Assembly: GCF_002197755.1 (NCBI RefSeq)
Contig: NZ_NHOT01000001.1
Coordinates: 434,001 to 498,000 of the forward strand
Length of the DNA: 64,000 nucleotides
Source: Pedobacter sp. AJM
GTDB taxonomy: Bacteria > Bacteroidota > Bacteroidia > Sphingobacteriales > Sphingobacteriaceae
Direction: 5' to 3'
Of this stretch, positions 47,034 to 55,684 are shown in pieces (positions within the stretch are counted from its first letter, which is position 1; every line of letters begins with the position of its first letter). Under the pieces are notes generated by a model that worked only from the letters and a program-made list of their open reading frames with translations, was not told the origin of the DNA and made no database searches. The translations under genes and the position numbers were made by a program.

Positions 47034-47359
47034 CTAGCTGTTATTCTCTATTCAGGATTCATGAAGATTATTGACGGGCTGTTTGAACCGAATCGGAAAA
47101 GTCTACTTTTCTGTTTGATCAACCTTCTAAATATCCGGTACCTGAAACTGATAAAGAAAAATTATCTGTTTTATAGAATATTAGCAACAGGAAAAAGAAT
47201 AATTATCTACAAAACATCCATTAAAAGAACAATTATCTGATTTTAAGATAAATCCGTTTGAATCATCTTTTATTTTAAGATTTGCAGGATGAATTAACTG
47301 TTTATGATGCTATAAAAAGCGATCAATCAGAACACTCAAGAATTAACGAAAAGAAATGT
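47034..47359. other. Leader region upstream of mesX
   Basis: 326 bases. The octamer AATTATCT occurs three times (about 47160, 47200 and 47231), the last within TTATCT-gatttta-AGATAA, a hairpin or operator-like inverted repeat. No cobalamin riboswitch or other known riboswitch is visible here. No convincing gene is present. Confidence 0.35.
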
Positions 47360-48364
47360 ATGGAAAACACCCGGGATACCCTCAAATATGATTTTGCATT
47401 CAAGCTGGAGAGCACTTGTTTAGATGAAAACTATCACCCCTCTAGTCAAACGCGTCTGACAACCAATTTTGCAAACCTGGCCAGGGGAGACAATCGTCAG
47501 CAAAACTTACGTAATGCCTTAAATATGATCAACAACCGGTTCAATGCATTGGCCCATTTGGATAATCCCAGAGCTGACCGTTACCTTGTAGCACTTGAAA
47601 TCATCACCGTAACGATGCGTATTGATGATAAGAACGGCATCAACAACCTGCCGTTGATCGAAGTTTTAAAAACGAATATTTTCGACCGGGAAACTAACCA
47701 GCGTATCGAAGGTATCGCCGGAAATAATTTTTCCTCTTATGTCCGGGATTATGATTTCAGTATTTTATTGACCGAGTACAATAAAGATAAACCCAATTTC
47801 TCTATTCCTGAAAATTTTGGTGATCTGCACGGAAAACTTTATAAGTGCTTTGTGAATTCAGCCACTTATAAAGAGCATTTTAAGATGTCGCCGATCATTT
47901 GTCTGAGTGTATCTGGCAACAGAACTTATACACGCACTGATTATCAGCATCCCGTTCTGGGCTTTGAGTATCTGCAGGATCAGTATTCTATCACTGATGA
48001 ATATTTCTCTAAAATGGGTTTAAAAGTTCGTTTTTTCATGCCTCCGAACAGTGTGGCACCAATGGCTTTTTACCATTCCGGAGATCTGCTTGCTGATTAT
48101 ACTGATCTTGGACTGATCAGCTCGATCAGCACGATGGAGACTTTCCAGAAGATTTATCGCCCTGAAATCTACAATGCAAATGCTGTGGCCGGGAAAATCT
48201 ATCAACCTAGTCTTAAGCACGAAGATTATTCACTGACCCGCGTGGTATATGACCGCGAAGAGCGGAGCCGACTGGCTATTGAACAGGGTAAATATGCGGA
48301 AGAGCATTTCATCAAACCTTACCAGGATATTCTTGAGCAATGGACTGCTGAATTCGTTAGTTAA
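47360..48364 (+). CDS. mesX: MesX (DUF1852), partner of MesD methionine synthase
   Basis: A 334-residue protein of the DUF1852 family, recognised from MENTRDTLKYDFAFKLEST, NFANLARGDNRQQNLRNALN, RFNALAHLDNPRADRY and its position directly before mesD. In published work on folate-independent methionine synthases, MesD activity required this protein and oxygen, so it is thought to be an oxygenase-like enzyme that supplies the methyl group; its reaction is not established. The frame is open from 47282, but I chose the ATG at 47360, which gives the family's usual start. mesD follows after 24 bases. Confidence 0.88.
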   Translation: MENTRDTLKYDFAFKLESTCLDENYHPSSQTRLTTNFANLARGDNRQQNLRNALNMINNRFNALAHLDNPRADRYLVALEIITVTMRIDDKNGINNLPLIEVLKTNIFDRETNQRIEGIAGNNFSSYVRDYDFSILLTEYNKDKPNFSIPENFGDLHGKLYKCFVNSATYKEHFKMSPIICLSVSGNRTYTRTDYQHPVLGFEYLQDQYSITDEYFSKMGLKVRFFMPPNSVAPMAFYHSGDLLADYTDLGLISSISTMETFQKIYRPEIYNANAVAGKIYQPSLKHEDYSLTRVVYDREERSRLAIEQGKYAEEHFIKPYQDILEQWTAEFVS

Positions 48365-48388
48365 TCAATCATAAAAAAAGGAACAACA

Positions 48389-49417
48389 ATGAAAAAACTA
48401 TTACCAACCTCAATTGTGGGAAGTTTGCCCAAACCTGCCTGGCTTGCACCACCCGAAAAACTCTGGTCACCCTGGAAATTAGAGGGCGATGAGCTGATTG
48501 AAGGGAAACAGGATGCCTTGCGTATTGCGCTGCAGGAACAGCATCTGGCAGGGGTGGATATCATCAGTGATGGAGAGCAGACACGCCAACACTTCGTAAC
48601 GACTTTTATCGAGCATTTAAGTGGTGTAGATTTTGAAAACCGTAAGGTCGTAAAAATCCGTGACCGTTATGATGCCAGTGTTCCTGTTGTGGTAGGTGAG
48701 GTTGCCCGTCAAAAGGCAGTTTTTGTTAAGGATGCCAAGTTTTTGCGTACACTGACGGATAAACCGATCAAATGGGCATTACCGGGACCGATGACCATGG
48801 TAGATACCCTGTATGATGCCCATTACAAAAGCCGGGAAAAACTGGCCTGGGAATTTGCAAAACTACTCAATGAGGAAGCCAGGGAATTACAGGATGCAGG
48901 TGTGGACATTATCCAGTTTGATGAACCGGCATTTAACGTGTTCTTTGATGAGGTAAACGATTGGGGAATGGCAGCGCTGGAAAGGGCCAGTGAAGGTTTA
49001 ACCTGCGAAACGGCAGTGCATGTGTGCTACGGTTATGGCATAAAAGCTAATAATGACTGGAAAAAGACACTGGGTTCAGAGTGGCGCCAATACGAAGAAA
49101 TCTTCCCTAAGATCCAGAAATCCAATATCAATATCGTGTCCCTGGAATGCCATAACTCGCACGTGCCATTGGACCTGATTGAACTTGTACGTGGTAAAAA
49201 AGTAATGGTAGGCGCAATCGATGTGGCATCCAATACGATTGAAACACCGGAAGAAGTAGCGGATACGCTGCGCAGAACACTTGCGTTTGTCGATATCGAA
49301 AACCTCTACCCCTCTACAAACTGCGGTATGGCACCTTTGTCCCGAAACGTGGCAAACGGTAAGCTGCGTGCGTTAAGCGCAGGGGCTGAAATCATACGGA
49401 AAGAATTTGGGATGTAA
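48389..49417 (+). CDS. mesD: MesD, folate- and cobalamin-independent core methionine synthase
   Basis: A 342-residue protein made of a single MetE-type catalytic barrel without the folate-binding N-terminal half. It starts LLPTSIVGSLPKPAWL, with the active-site segment DIIQFDEPAF (174-183). The four zinc ligands are visible: His211 and Cys213 (HVCYG), Glu253 (SLECHNSH) and Cys312 (NCGMAPLSRN). MesD methylates homocysteine without methyl-tetrahydrofolate or B12 and needs MesX and oxygen. The length, MetE-core motifs and MesX neighbour together point to MesD and not MetE (about 750 residues). mesX precedes it; a permease gene follows after 34 bases. Confidence 0.9.
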   Translation: MKKLLPTSIVGSLPKPAWLAPPEKLWSPWKLEGDELIEGKQDALRIALQEQHLAGVDIISDGEQTRQHFVTTFIEHLSGVDFENRKVVKIRDRYDASVPVVVGEVARQKAVFVKDAKFLRTLTDKPIKWALPGPMTMVDTLYDAHYKSREKLAWEFAKLLNEEARELQDAGVDIIQFDEPAFNVFFDEVNDWGMAALERASEGLTCETAVHVCYGYGIKANNDWKKTLGSEWRQYEEIFPKIQKSNINIVSLECHNSHVPLDLIELVRGKKVMVGAIDVASNTIETPEEVADTLRRTLAFVDIENLYPSTNCGMAPLSRNVANGKLRALSAGAEIIRKEFGM

Positions 49418-49451
49418 TTTTTCTGAGCAATAGAAATATATTAAAATCATA

Positions 49452-50477
49452 TTGAAAAAGTTATTCGCATTATTGAACAAGGTAGGTTTCGACGGTTTCC
49501 TGCTGATGATAGCCACCATGATCCTGCTGGCCTATTTTCTGCCACAGCCAGGCCTTGTTAAAGAACCCGTTTCGCTCGAGGAGATTGCTAATGCAGGCGT
49601 ATCGCTGATTTTCCTGTTTTATGGCCTGCGTTTGAGTGTAGAGAAATTAAAAGCCGGACTTTCCAACTGGAAAATGCATATTGTTGTCCAGTTGACAACC
49701 TTTTTGTTCTTCCCACTCCTCGTTTTGGCATCTCGCCCCCTGTTTATTGGCACTGATTATGAGCTACTCTGGCTGGGTGTATTTTTTCTGGCAGCCCTGC
49801 CGTCTACGGTTTCCTCTTCGGTGGTCATGGTTTCCATTGCCAAGGGCAACATCCCGGCTGCCATTTTCAATGCGAGCATTTCAAGTCTGATCGGGGTAGT
49901 GGTCACGCCGGTCTGGATCGGGCTGTTCATCGCTTCAGCAACCGGTGGTTTCGATGTTTCTGCTATCGTGATCAAACTGGTATTTCAGGTCCTGTTACCG
50001 GTCATCATCGGCATCAGCCTCAACGCCCGTTTTGGCGCCATTGCCGAGAAGTATAAAAAACAGCTCAAATATTTCGATCAGGCGGTTATCCTCACCATCA
50101 TTTATACCTCGTTCTGTAAGTCATTCTCCGAGCATCTTTTTGATGGCTTCAGTGCCCTTGAACTTGCCGGACTTGCAGCGGCGATGATGGCCCTGTTTTT
50201 TGCGGTGTTCTTTTGCGTTGGACTGCTCAGCCGCTTGTTTGGCTTTTCTGCTGAAGACCGTATCACGGTTTTGTTCTGCGGATCCAAAAAATCACTGGTT
50301 CACGGCACAGTCATGTCAAAAGTGCTTTTTCAGCACAGTACCATCACCGGCATCATATTGTTGCCGCTCATGCTTTATCATGCCCTTCAGCTGATTGCCG
50401 CCAGTATCATCGCCCAGGGGATGGCTAGGCGAAAAGAGGCATCATCTCCAATACAGGGGATAAAAACAGCTACATGA
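49452..50477 (+). CDS. Bile acid:sodium symporter-like permease
   Basis: A 341-residue membrane protein with nine or ten hydrophobic segments. It has the SBF-like (PF13593, YfeH-type) pattern LIFLFYGLRLSVEKLKAGL, ALPSTVSSSVVMVSIAKGN and a C-terminal LFCGSKKSLVHGT. Such carriers move organic anions; the cargo is unknown. The start is a TTG, 34 bases behind mesD, and the stop overlaps the next start (ATGA), so it is translationally coupled with the flavoprotein. Its position suggests it imports or exports a compound used by the MesD/MesX system (inference). Confidence 0.82.
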   Translation: MKKLFALLNKVGFDGFLLMIATMILLAYFLPQPGLVKEPVSLEEIANAGVSLIFLFYGLRLSVEKLKAGLSNWKMHIVVQLTTFLFFPLLVLASRPLFIGTDYELLWLGVFFLAALPSTVSSSVVMVSIAKGNIPAAIFNASISSLIGVVVTPVWIGLFIASATGGFDVSAIVIKLVFQVLLPVIIGISLNARFGAIAEKYKKQLKYFDQAVILTIIYTSFCKSFSEHLFDGFSALELAGLAAAMMALFFAVFFCVGLLSRLFGFSAEDRITVLFCGSKKSLVHGTVMSKVLFQHSTITGIILLPLMLYHALQLIAASIIAQGMARRKEASSPIQGIKTAT

Positions 50478-51556
50478 AACTTTTAGAAAAAACACAACTG
50501 GGTAATGCCAGCTTAAAAAATAGAATGGCCATGGCAGCGATGACCAGGGGCCGTACTGACAGCAATGGCCTGGTGGGTGATATAACAGCAGAATACTATG
50601 CCCAGCGGGCAAGTGCAGGTCTGCTCTTTACCGAGTCCATCAGGATCAGTGAAGAGGCCACCGGCAGTCCGCTCACGCCGGGTATTTTCACCAAAGAGCA
50701 AATAGCAGCATGGAAGAAGGTAACCACTGCGGTACATGATAGCGGTGGCGTTATTGTAGCCCAGCTTTGGCACACCGGCCGTATTGGGCATTCTATAGAC
50801 AGGAATGGGAAGCTCCCTATTGCACCATCACCCCTGCCCATCCGGGGGATGCGGCATTATACCTCCCAAGGCATGAAAGATTTTGAGATCCCCCGGGAAA
50901 TGTCCACCATGGAGATCATGCAGACGATAAAAGACTTTGGCCAGGCCGCAAAAAATGCTATGGTGGCAGGCTTTGACGGAGTCCAGCTCCATGCGGCCAA
51001 TGGCTATCTGCCCAGCCAGTTCCTGGCTGAAAGTGCCAACCAGAGGACGGACAATTATGGCGGCAGTATCCCTAATAATTCCCGCTTCATAGTGGAGGTG
51101 ATGCAGGAATTGATCAGTGTAGCAGGAGGTGAAAAAGTGGGCATTAAAATATCCCCATTCCATCCCTATGGCGATATCGTATTGGAGGACCCCGTAGCTA
51201 GCTATACCCACCTGATCGAAGAACTGAACAAACTGGATTTTGCCTATGTGGAACTCATGCGGCGCAGCCCACATTTCCCTTCACCTGAACATTATGTCTG
51301 TGAAGACGAGATTGCGTTCTTTGGCAGGAAGATCCACCAGAGGGTTATTGCAAATGGAGGCTATGATAGGGATTCCGCCGAATCTGAACTTGAAAAAGGT
51401 ATTGCAGCACTTGTTTCCTTTGGGAACTTGTACATCGCCAACCCCGACCTGCCCGAGCGCTTTGAAAAAAATGCCGCGCTAGGCAAGCCAGACAGGGCAA
51501 CCATGTTCGGGGGCGGGGAACAGGGGTATATTGATTATCCATTTTGGAACGGATAA
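50474..51556 (+). CDS. Old Yellow Enzyme family flavin oxidoreductase
   Basis: A 360-residue FMN-dependent ene-reductase of the OYE/NemA family. Visible family segments are NRMAMAAMTRGRT, QLWHTGRIGH, HAANGYLPSQFL (substrate His and Asn), RTDNYGGSIPNNSRF and the FMN-phosphate part GNLYIANPDLPERF. Such enzymes reduce activated alkenes with NAD(P)H. It overlaps the symporter gene by four bases and is the last gene of mesX-mesD-permease-OYE. A role in making or recycling the methyl donor for MesD is possible but not shown. A cobalamin riboswitch begins 61 bases downstream. Confidence 0.9.
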   Translation: MKLLEKTQLGNASLKNRMAMAAMTRGRTDSNGLVGDITAEYYAQRASAGLLFTESIRISEEATGSPLTPGIFTKEQIAAWKKVTTAVHDSGGVIVAQLWHTGRIGHSIDRNGKLPIAPSPLPIRGMRHYTSQGMKDFEIPREMSTMEIMQTIKDFGQAAKNAMVAGFDGVQLHAANGYLPSQFLAESANQRTDNYGGSIPNNSRFIVEVMQELISVAGGEKVGIKISPFHPYGDIVLEDPVASYTHLIEELNKLDFAYVELMRRSPHFPSPEHYVCEDEIAFFGRKIHQRVIANGGYDRDSAESELEKGIAALVSFGNLYIANPDLPERFEKNAALGKPDRATMFGGGEQGYIDYPFWNG

Positions 51557-51616
51557 AAATTAGGTCTATAATTCTTGATTTTTTTTTACCTTACGTCGCT
51601 GTTCTTTGCATAACAT

Positions 51617-51790
51617 CAATCGGAAAGGTTTTGCTTAACTGCAGATTAATAGGGAATCGTGTGCAAATCACGAGCTGTCGCGCAACTGTAAGTAACAAAC
51701 AAGGTTTTCATTAAGCATATCCACTGTTCTAATATGAATGGGAAGGGTGATGAGAACTGTTACAAGCCAGGAGACCTGCCTGTTCCGAAT
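51617..51790 (+). promoter_or_regulatory. Cobalamin riboswitch
   Basis: The conserved core is clear: AGGGAATCGTGTGCAAATCA, CGAGCTGTCGCGCAACTGTA, and the B12 box AGCCAGGAGACCTGCC at 51765-51780. The outer stem pairs CGGAA near 51621 with TTCCG near 51784. The element binds adenosyl- or aqua-cobalamin and normally lowers expression of the downstream gene, here queH. The next 190 bases show no terminator with a T-tract, so control may be by translation. Confidence 0.93.
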
Positions 51791-51983
51791 GGACGATGCT
51801 TTCGCGGTCTGAAGCTTTTGGTCTGAAAGGTGGTTGTTTCCTATGGGACATTTCCCTGTGTGAGCCGTGTGGCCCTGCCTTTTCCTATTTTCCCAAGATC
51901 ATCTCTCCAGCGGCATTGCGTTAATAAGCCGGCCGGCAACTGTAAATAAAATTTTGGACCCATTGGTCAAAAAAACGTTTGAA

Positions 51984-52631
51984 ATGAGCTTTAAAAGAGA
52001 AAAATTGGAACTGCCGAATGGCGGAAAAAAACTGCTGCTGCATTCCTGCTGCGCACCCTGTTCGGGAGAGGTGATGGAGGCCATCATTGCATCCGAAATA
52101 GATTTCAGCATCTTCTTCCACAATCCCAACATCCACCCAAAAAAAGAGTACGAACTGCGCAAGCAAGAGAATATCCGCTTTGCGAAGAAGCACAATATCC
52201 CCTTCATCGATGCGGACTATGACGTGGACAACTGGTTTGAAAGAGCAAAGGGGATGGACATGGAACCTGAACGCGGGATACGCTGCACGATGTGCTTTGA
52301 CATGCGATTTGAGCGCACGGCCCTTTACGCCTTTGAAAACGGCTTTGATGTGATCTCAAGTTCACTGGGCATATCGCGCTGGAAAAACATGGAGCAGATC
52401 AACGGTTCGGGCATCAGGGCGGCAGGCCACTATGAAGGTATCACTTATTGGACCTATAACTGGCGCAAGGCAGGGGGATCCTCACGCATGCTGGAAATCA
52501 GCAAGGCTGAGGAATTCTATATGCAGGAATACTGCGGATGTGCGTATTCGCTCAGGGACACCAACAAATGGAGGTTGGAGAACGGGAGAGAAAAGATAAA
52601 GCTGGGTGAAAAATACTATGGTAGAGACTAG
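51984..52631 (+). CDS. queH: Epoxyqueuosine reductase QueH (cobalamin-independent)
   Basis: A 215-residue protein of the QueH (DUF208) family that reduces epoxyqueuosine to queuosine, the last step in making the modified tRNA base. The conserved cysteines are present: [10 protein letters not shown] (Cys22, Cys23, Cys26), CTMC (Cys101, Cys104) and YCGC (Cys184, Cys186); these bind iron-sulfur and metal centres. QueG, the alternative enzyme, needs cobalamin. The frame is open from 51867, but the ATG at 51984 matches the family start. A cobalamin riboswitch leads the gene, so repression by B12 when QueG could work is a sensible reading. Confidence 0.92.
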   Translation: MSFKREKLELPNGGKKLLLHSCCAPCSGEVMEAIIASEIDFSIFFHNPNIHPKKEYELRKQENIRFAKKHNIPFIDADYDVDNWFERAKGMDMEPERGIRCTMCFDMRFERTALYAFENGFDVISSSLGISRWKNMEQINGSGIRAAGHYEGITYWTYNWRKAGGSSRMLEISKAEEFYMQEYCGCAYSLRDTNKWRLENGREKIKLGEKYYGRD

Positions 52632-53579
52632 CGTCTGTGCCGTCCAAAAGGAGGATGTCCGCGAAAAACTGGCAAGCTTTGGTCAGGACAATCCGAAGCT
52701 ACCCCTTATTTCCCATTTGGAGCGGATGGATTATTTTTCATCCCTTGTGGCTGGTATTGCCAATTCCTTTGTCGGCATTTTTGAAACCGGGCGCAGTACA
52801 CCCGCCTGGGAGAAGGGAAGCCCGGACATTGCTGGATTTGATCCCCTTGCCCTTGCTTTTGCCTGCAACCTTCGCAGGGATACTGGAGAAGCTTGTTGGC
52901 TGCTATTCCTATCAAGCTATTTCGGAAGGCATCCGAAGCATCACTGGGACCTTCTGGAAAAGGTCTATTTCGGCCCTGTAATGGGCGACGGAGGACATGG
53001 GAAAATGCCAGTGCGGATCCTGTTGCCTTTGCAGGTTGGCTAGTGGAAAATCAGCCTGAACTATCGAGGCATGGAAACATGGGCAGGGCACACAAATACG
53101 TTTCCTTTGGAAGCTATAAAGCGATGAAAACGGCCGGCGATATCCAGACCTATATCTCTTGGGTAATAAATGCGGGAGGCCCCCAGGAACTTTTCCCTGC
53201 AAGTGCACTATCAGAAGACGGATCACCTTCACATATTTTTGATAGGCTGTACGCCGCCATGAACATGCAGCTGCGCTGTAAAAAGGCCATTACCTTTAAT
53301 TACCTCTCGCTTTTGGGCATACTTGGAGTGGCAGGGATAGAGCCGGCAAGGCCATACCTCAGCGACCATCTCCCCTCAAAGCTGGGTGCAAATTGGCTGT
53401 TCGGTGTGAACGCCGTACCAAAGCGCCGGGCAAATGAACTCGAACCGATCGTAACGGCTCTTGCCCACCACCTGGAACTACCTTTCATCATCCCGGTGCT
53501 CCGCCAGGCCTTCGCACAGATTGCCGCGGGTAGTCATGCTGAGGCTATTCAGCGGTTCAGGTGGCGACACAACAGATGA
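52618..53579 (+). pseudogene. Frameshifted gene of uncertain family
   Basis: Two overlapping frames, 52618-53043 and 52893-53579, are parts of one protein of about 320 residues. The first ends GPVMGDGGHGK; the second continues TWENASADPVAFAGWLVE in another frame. Restoring one base near 52,990-52,997 (GGAGGACATGG) joins them, so one base seems deleted in a G-rich run. The C-terminal part contains HKYVSFGSYKAMKTAGD and LRCKKAITFNYLSLLGI. It may belong to the thymine-pyrophosphorylase (aGPT-Pplase clade 3) / HhH-glycosylase-like group, but I am not sure. The start overlaps the end of queH, and the stop overlaps the thioesterase start (ATGA), so it was part of the queH operon. Confidence 0.6.
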
Positions 53580-53983
53580 CCATCAAAAAACAGATGATGA
53601 ACATAGCAGAAAAAACTGAACAGTCCGAAACCCATGTGTTTAAAGTGGTGTTTCCCGAGACCACCAACCACCACAACACGATGTTCGGCGGAAGGATTTT
53701 GATGATGATGACCGAAACCGCTTTCATCACAGCAACACGTTTCAGCAGGCGTAACTTTGTACTAGTGAGCAGCGGAAAGATCGATTTTGAAAAGCCCATT
53801 CCGGCCGGCACGCTCGTAGAGCTGGTAGGCAGGGTTACCCGTGTGGGCCATACCAGCCTGGAGGTGACCGTTTCGGTATACCTGGAAAAGATGGGAGAAG
53901 AATACCGTGAAAAGGTGGTGAGCGGGGCCTTTACGCTGGTGGCCATCGGAAGCGACGGCCGCCCCGTGCCGGTTATATACTGA
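53576..53983 (+). CDS. Acyl-CoA thioesterase (hotdog fold)
   Basis: A 135-residue YciA/BFIT-type thioesterase that hydrolyses acyl-CoA. The hotdog core has ETTNHHNTMFGGRILMMMTETAF (the Asn-His and GG of the family), VSSGKIDFEKPIPAGTLVEL and VTVSVYLEKMGEE. I chose the ATG at 53576, which overlaps the preceding stop as ATGA; a GTG at 53561 is also open. It is the last gene of the queH run. Its 3' end overlaps the convergent Lrp gene by 11 bases. Confidence 0.88.
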   Translation: MTIKKQMMNIAEKTEQSETHVFKVVFPETTNHHNTMFGGRILMMMTETAFITATRFSRRNFVLVSSGKIDFEKPIPAGTLVELVGRVTRVGHTSLEVTVSVYLEKMGEEYREKVVSGAFTLVAIGSDGRPVPVIY

Positions 53984-54434
53984 TGTTGTGCGTGTTCTTG
54001 ATCTCGGCCATGACGAAGGTACTGTGCGTACTTCCGATACTATCTACTGAACCGAGCTTATTGAAAACGAAATCCTGGTAATGCTTCATGTCCCTGGCAT
54101 AGACCTTCAGAATGAAATCGTAGTCGCCGGAAATGTTGTAGCATTCCACCACCTCATCGATTTTCAGGATGTCGCTCACAAAATTGTGGCCGATCTTTTT
54201 GTCATGCTGCTTGAGCCGGATGTTGCAGAAAACGATAAACCCGTGGTCGAACTTCTCTGCGTCAAGGATAGCGATGTATTTTTTGATGTACCCACTGTTC
54301 TCCAGCCTTCTTACTCGCTCGAATACGGGCGAGGCGGAAAGGTTGACCAGTTTGGCCAGTTCCTTGGTCGTATGTTTTGAGTTGGCTGCCAGCAGTTTCA
54401 GCAGGGCGAGGTCGATTTCATCGAGGTTGTTCAT
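53973..54434 (-). CDS. Lrp/AsnC-family transcriptional regulator
   Basis: A 153-residue regulator. The N-terminal helix-turn-helix is LDEIDLALLKLLAANSKHTT followed by KELAKLVNLSASPVFERVRR, and the C-terminal RAM ligand-binding domain has ECYNISGDYDFILKVYARDM. Proteins of this type respond to amino acids. It is convergent with the thioesterase. An 18-bp palindrome at 54491-54508, 57 bases upstream, is a likely autoregulatory site. Confidence 0.92.
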   Translation of the reverse strand: MNNLDEIDLALLKLLAANSKHTTKELAKLVNLSASPVFERVRRLENSGYIKKYIAILDAEKFDHGFIVFCNIRLKQHDKKIGHNFVSDILKIDEVVECYNISGDYDFILKVYARDMKHYQDFVFNKLGSVDSIGSTHSTFVMAEIKNTHNISI

Positions 54435-54490
54435 GGGTTAATTTTTCTTTGGCCATCCAAAGATATAGGTTAAAATCAGAAAAATATATC

Positions 54491-54508
54491 GAAAATATGG
54501 ATATTTTC
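54491..54508. promoter_or_regulatory. Candidate Lrp operator
   Basis: GAAAATATGGATATTTTC is a perfect 8-bp-arm palindrome around GG, 57 bases before the Lrp-type start codon. Similar AT-rich palindromes are bound by Lrp/AsnC proteins. The rest of 54435-54722 shows nothing else. Confidence 0.5.
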
Positions 54509-54722
54509 AGATGCATCAACTGATAATAAACTGATGAAAAGTCATACCAACTTTACCAGCTAACATAAAGCGATCTCGTTTACTTGATGAATACAATCAT
54601 ATTATTTCATCAGAATAACCTGATCCGTAATTTATGCTTCCGCTGCATGCGTTTTAAAAGATATTTTATACAAATTGGAAAAATATCCCGATTGAATTGA
54701 ACCACTTGCCCTACAGAACATT

Positions 54723-55187
54723 TCACATTTCTTTATTATTCTGCTCAATAAGGTTTGCCACATTTGAATTAAAGGTTTTTAGGTTTGCTCCGAGGCCGAC
54801 AAAAAATTCCAGATCGGCAGTTTCTACACTGATAATGGCTTTTTGCAGGATCGTCTCCCCGGTAGCCGTAAGTCTTATTGTTTTAGCCCTGGTATCCGTA
54901 GGGTGCCCGTGTCGGGTAATAAATTTTTTATCTTCCAGGGTTCTCAATACTTTAGATACCATCATTCTGTCAGCATTACTCTGGTTGGCAATATCAATTT
55001 GCGTGACTGTACTGCTTTCTCCCGAAAGCCAGGCTAATGCACAGAGTAAGGCAAACTGCGTATGCGTCAGATCTAGAGGATCTAACACACGCTTTAATCT
55101 CCTTTGCCACAACATGGTCAGCTGACCAAGAAGGTAACCCGGACTGTCTTCAGGCTTTTTAAAATGAAATTCAATTTTTTTGCTCAT
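54723..55187 (-). CDS. MarR-family transcriptional regulator
   Basis: A 154-residue winged-helix regulator with the MarR core LTHTQFALLCALAWL, STVTQIDIANQSNADRMMVS and the wing DTRAKTIRLTATGE. It lies 123 bases behind the VOC gene on the same strand. The likely target is the operator-like repeat overlapping the VOC promoter at 55685-55726. MarR proteins often sense aromatic or oxidising compounds. Confidence 0.9.
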   Translation of the reverse strand: MSKKIEFHFKKPEDSPGYLLGQLTMLWQRRLKRVLDPLDLTHTQFALLCALAWLSGESSTVTQIDIANQSNADRMMVSKVLRTLEDKKFITRHGHPTDTRAKTIRLTATGETILQKAIISVETADLEFFVGLGANLKTFNSNVANLIEQNNKEM

Positions 55188-55310
55188 TGTCTGTTTGTTT
55201 CATCTGTGAAGAAATCACGTCAAAATCATTCCGTTTTATCTCGAACTTACTATTTTGGCTTTAAAAATTATTCAGTTGGTTTTCGCCAAAAAATTGCTAA
55301 AAACCTGTTT

Positions 55311-55670
55311 TTATTTAGCGTTCAGGAAAGTAAGTTTATAACCATCAAGATCCTTAACATGGAAAGCCCTGCCAAAGGGTGTTTCTATAATCGGTCCGGC
55401 TGTTGTAATGCCATTAACAGTAAATTCCTCTTTCAGTGCGTCTACATGTTTATCAACGACAAACCACAGCGCCACGCCGGTGCCTAACTCTTTTCCTTCA
55501 AGAGGTTCAAGCGGGGTGCGGATAGCAAAACTGGCCTCTCCCTGATTGTATTTGAAAACGCAGGCCTGCGGGTTCGTTTCACCAATTTCAAAGCCTAGTT
55601 TTTTTTCATAGAAGTCTTTTGATGCCTCTAAATTTTTTACCTGTAGTGATGCAAATGTCAGTAGTCTCAT
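55311..55670 (-). CDS. VOC (glyoxalase/bleomycin-resistance) family protein
   Basis: A 119-residue protein with two beta-alpha-beta-beta-beta modules (RLLTFASLQVKNLEASKDFY and VALWFVVDKHVDALKEEFT), ending in FGRAFHVKDLDGYKLTFLNA, where the last metal-ligand motif of the fold is kept. Members are metal-dependent enzymes or drug-binding proteins; the substrate cannot be assigned. Its promoter overlaps an inverted repeat, and a MarR gene follows. Confidence 0.9.
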   Translation of the reverse strand: MRLLTFASLQVKNLEASKDFYEKKLGFEIGETNPQACVFKYNQGEASFAIRTPLEPLEGKELGTGVALWFVVDKHVDALKEEFTVNGITTAGPIIETPFGRAFHVKDLDGYKLTFLNAK

Positions 55671-55684
55671 GATACATATATTTA

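Noticed and set aside
47034..47359. Possible riboswitch upstream of mesX
   Set aside because: Searched by eye for the cobalamin core (GGGAA and the B12 box) and for SAM-type elements; none is present.
48389..49417. Calling this gene metE
   Set aside because: It is less than half the length of MetE and lacks its N-terminal folate domain; the MesX neighbour supports MesD.
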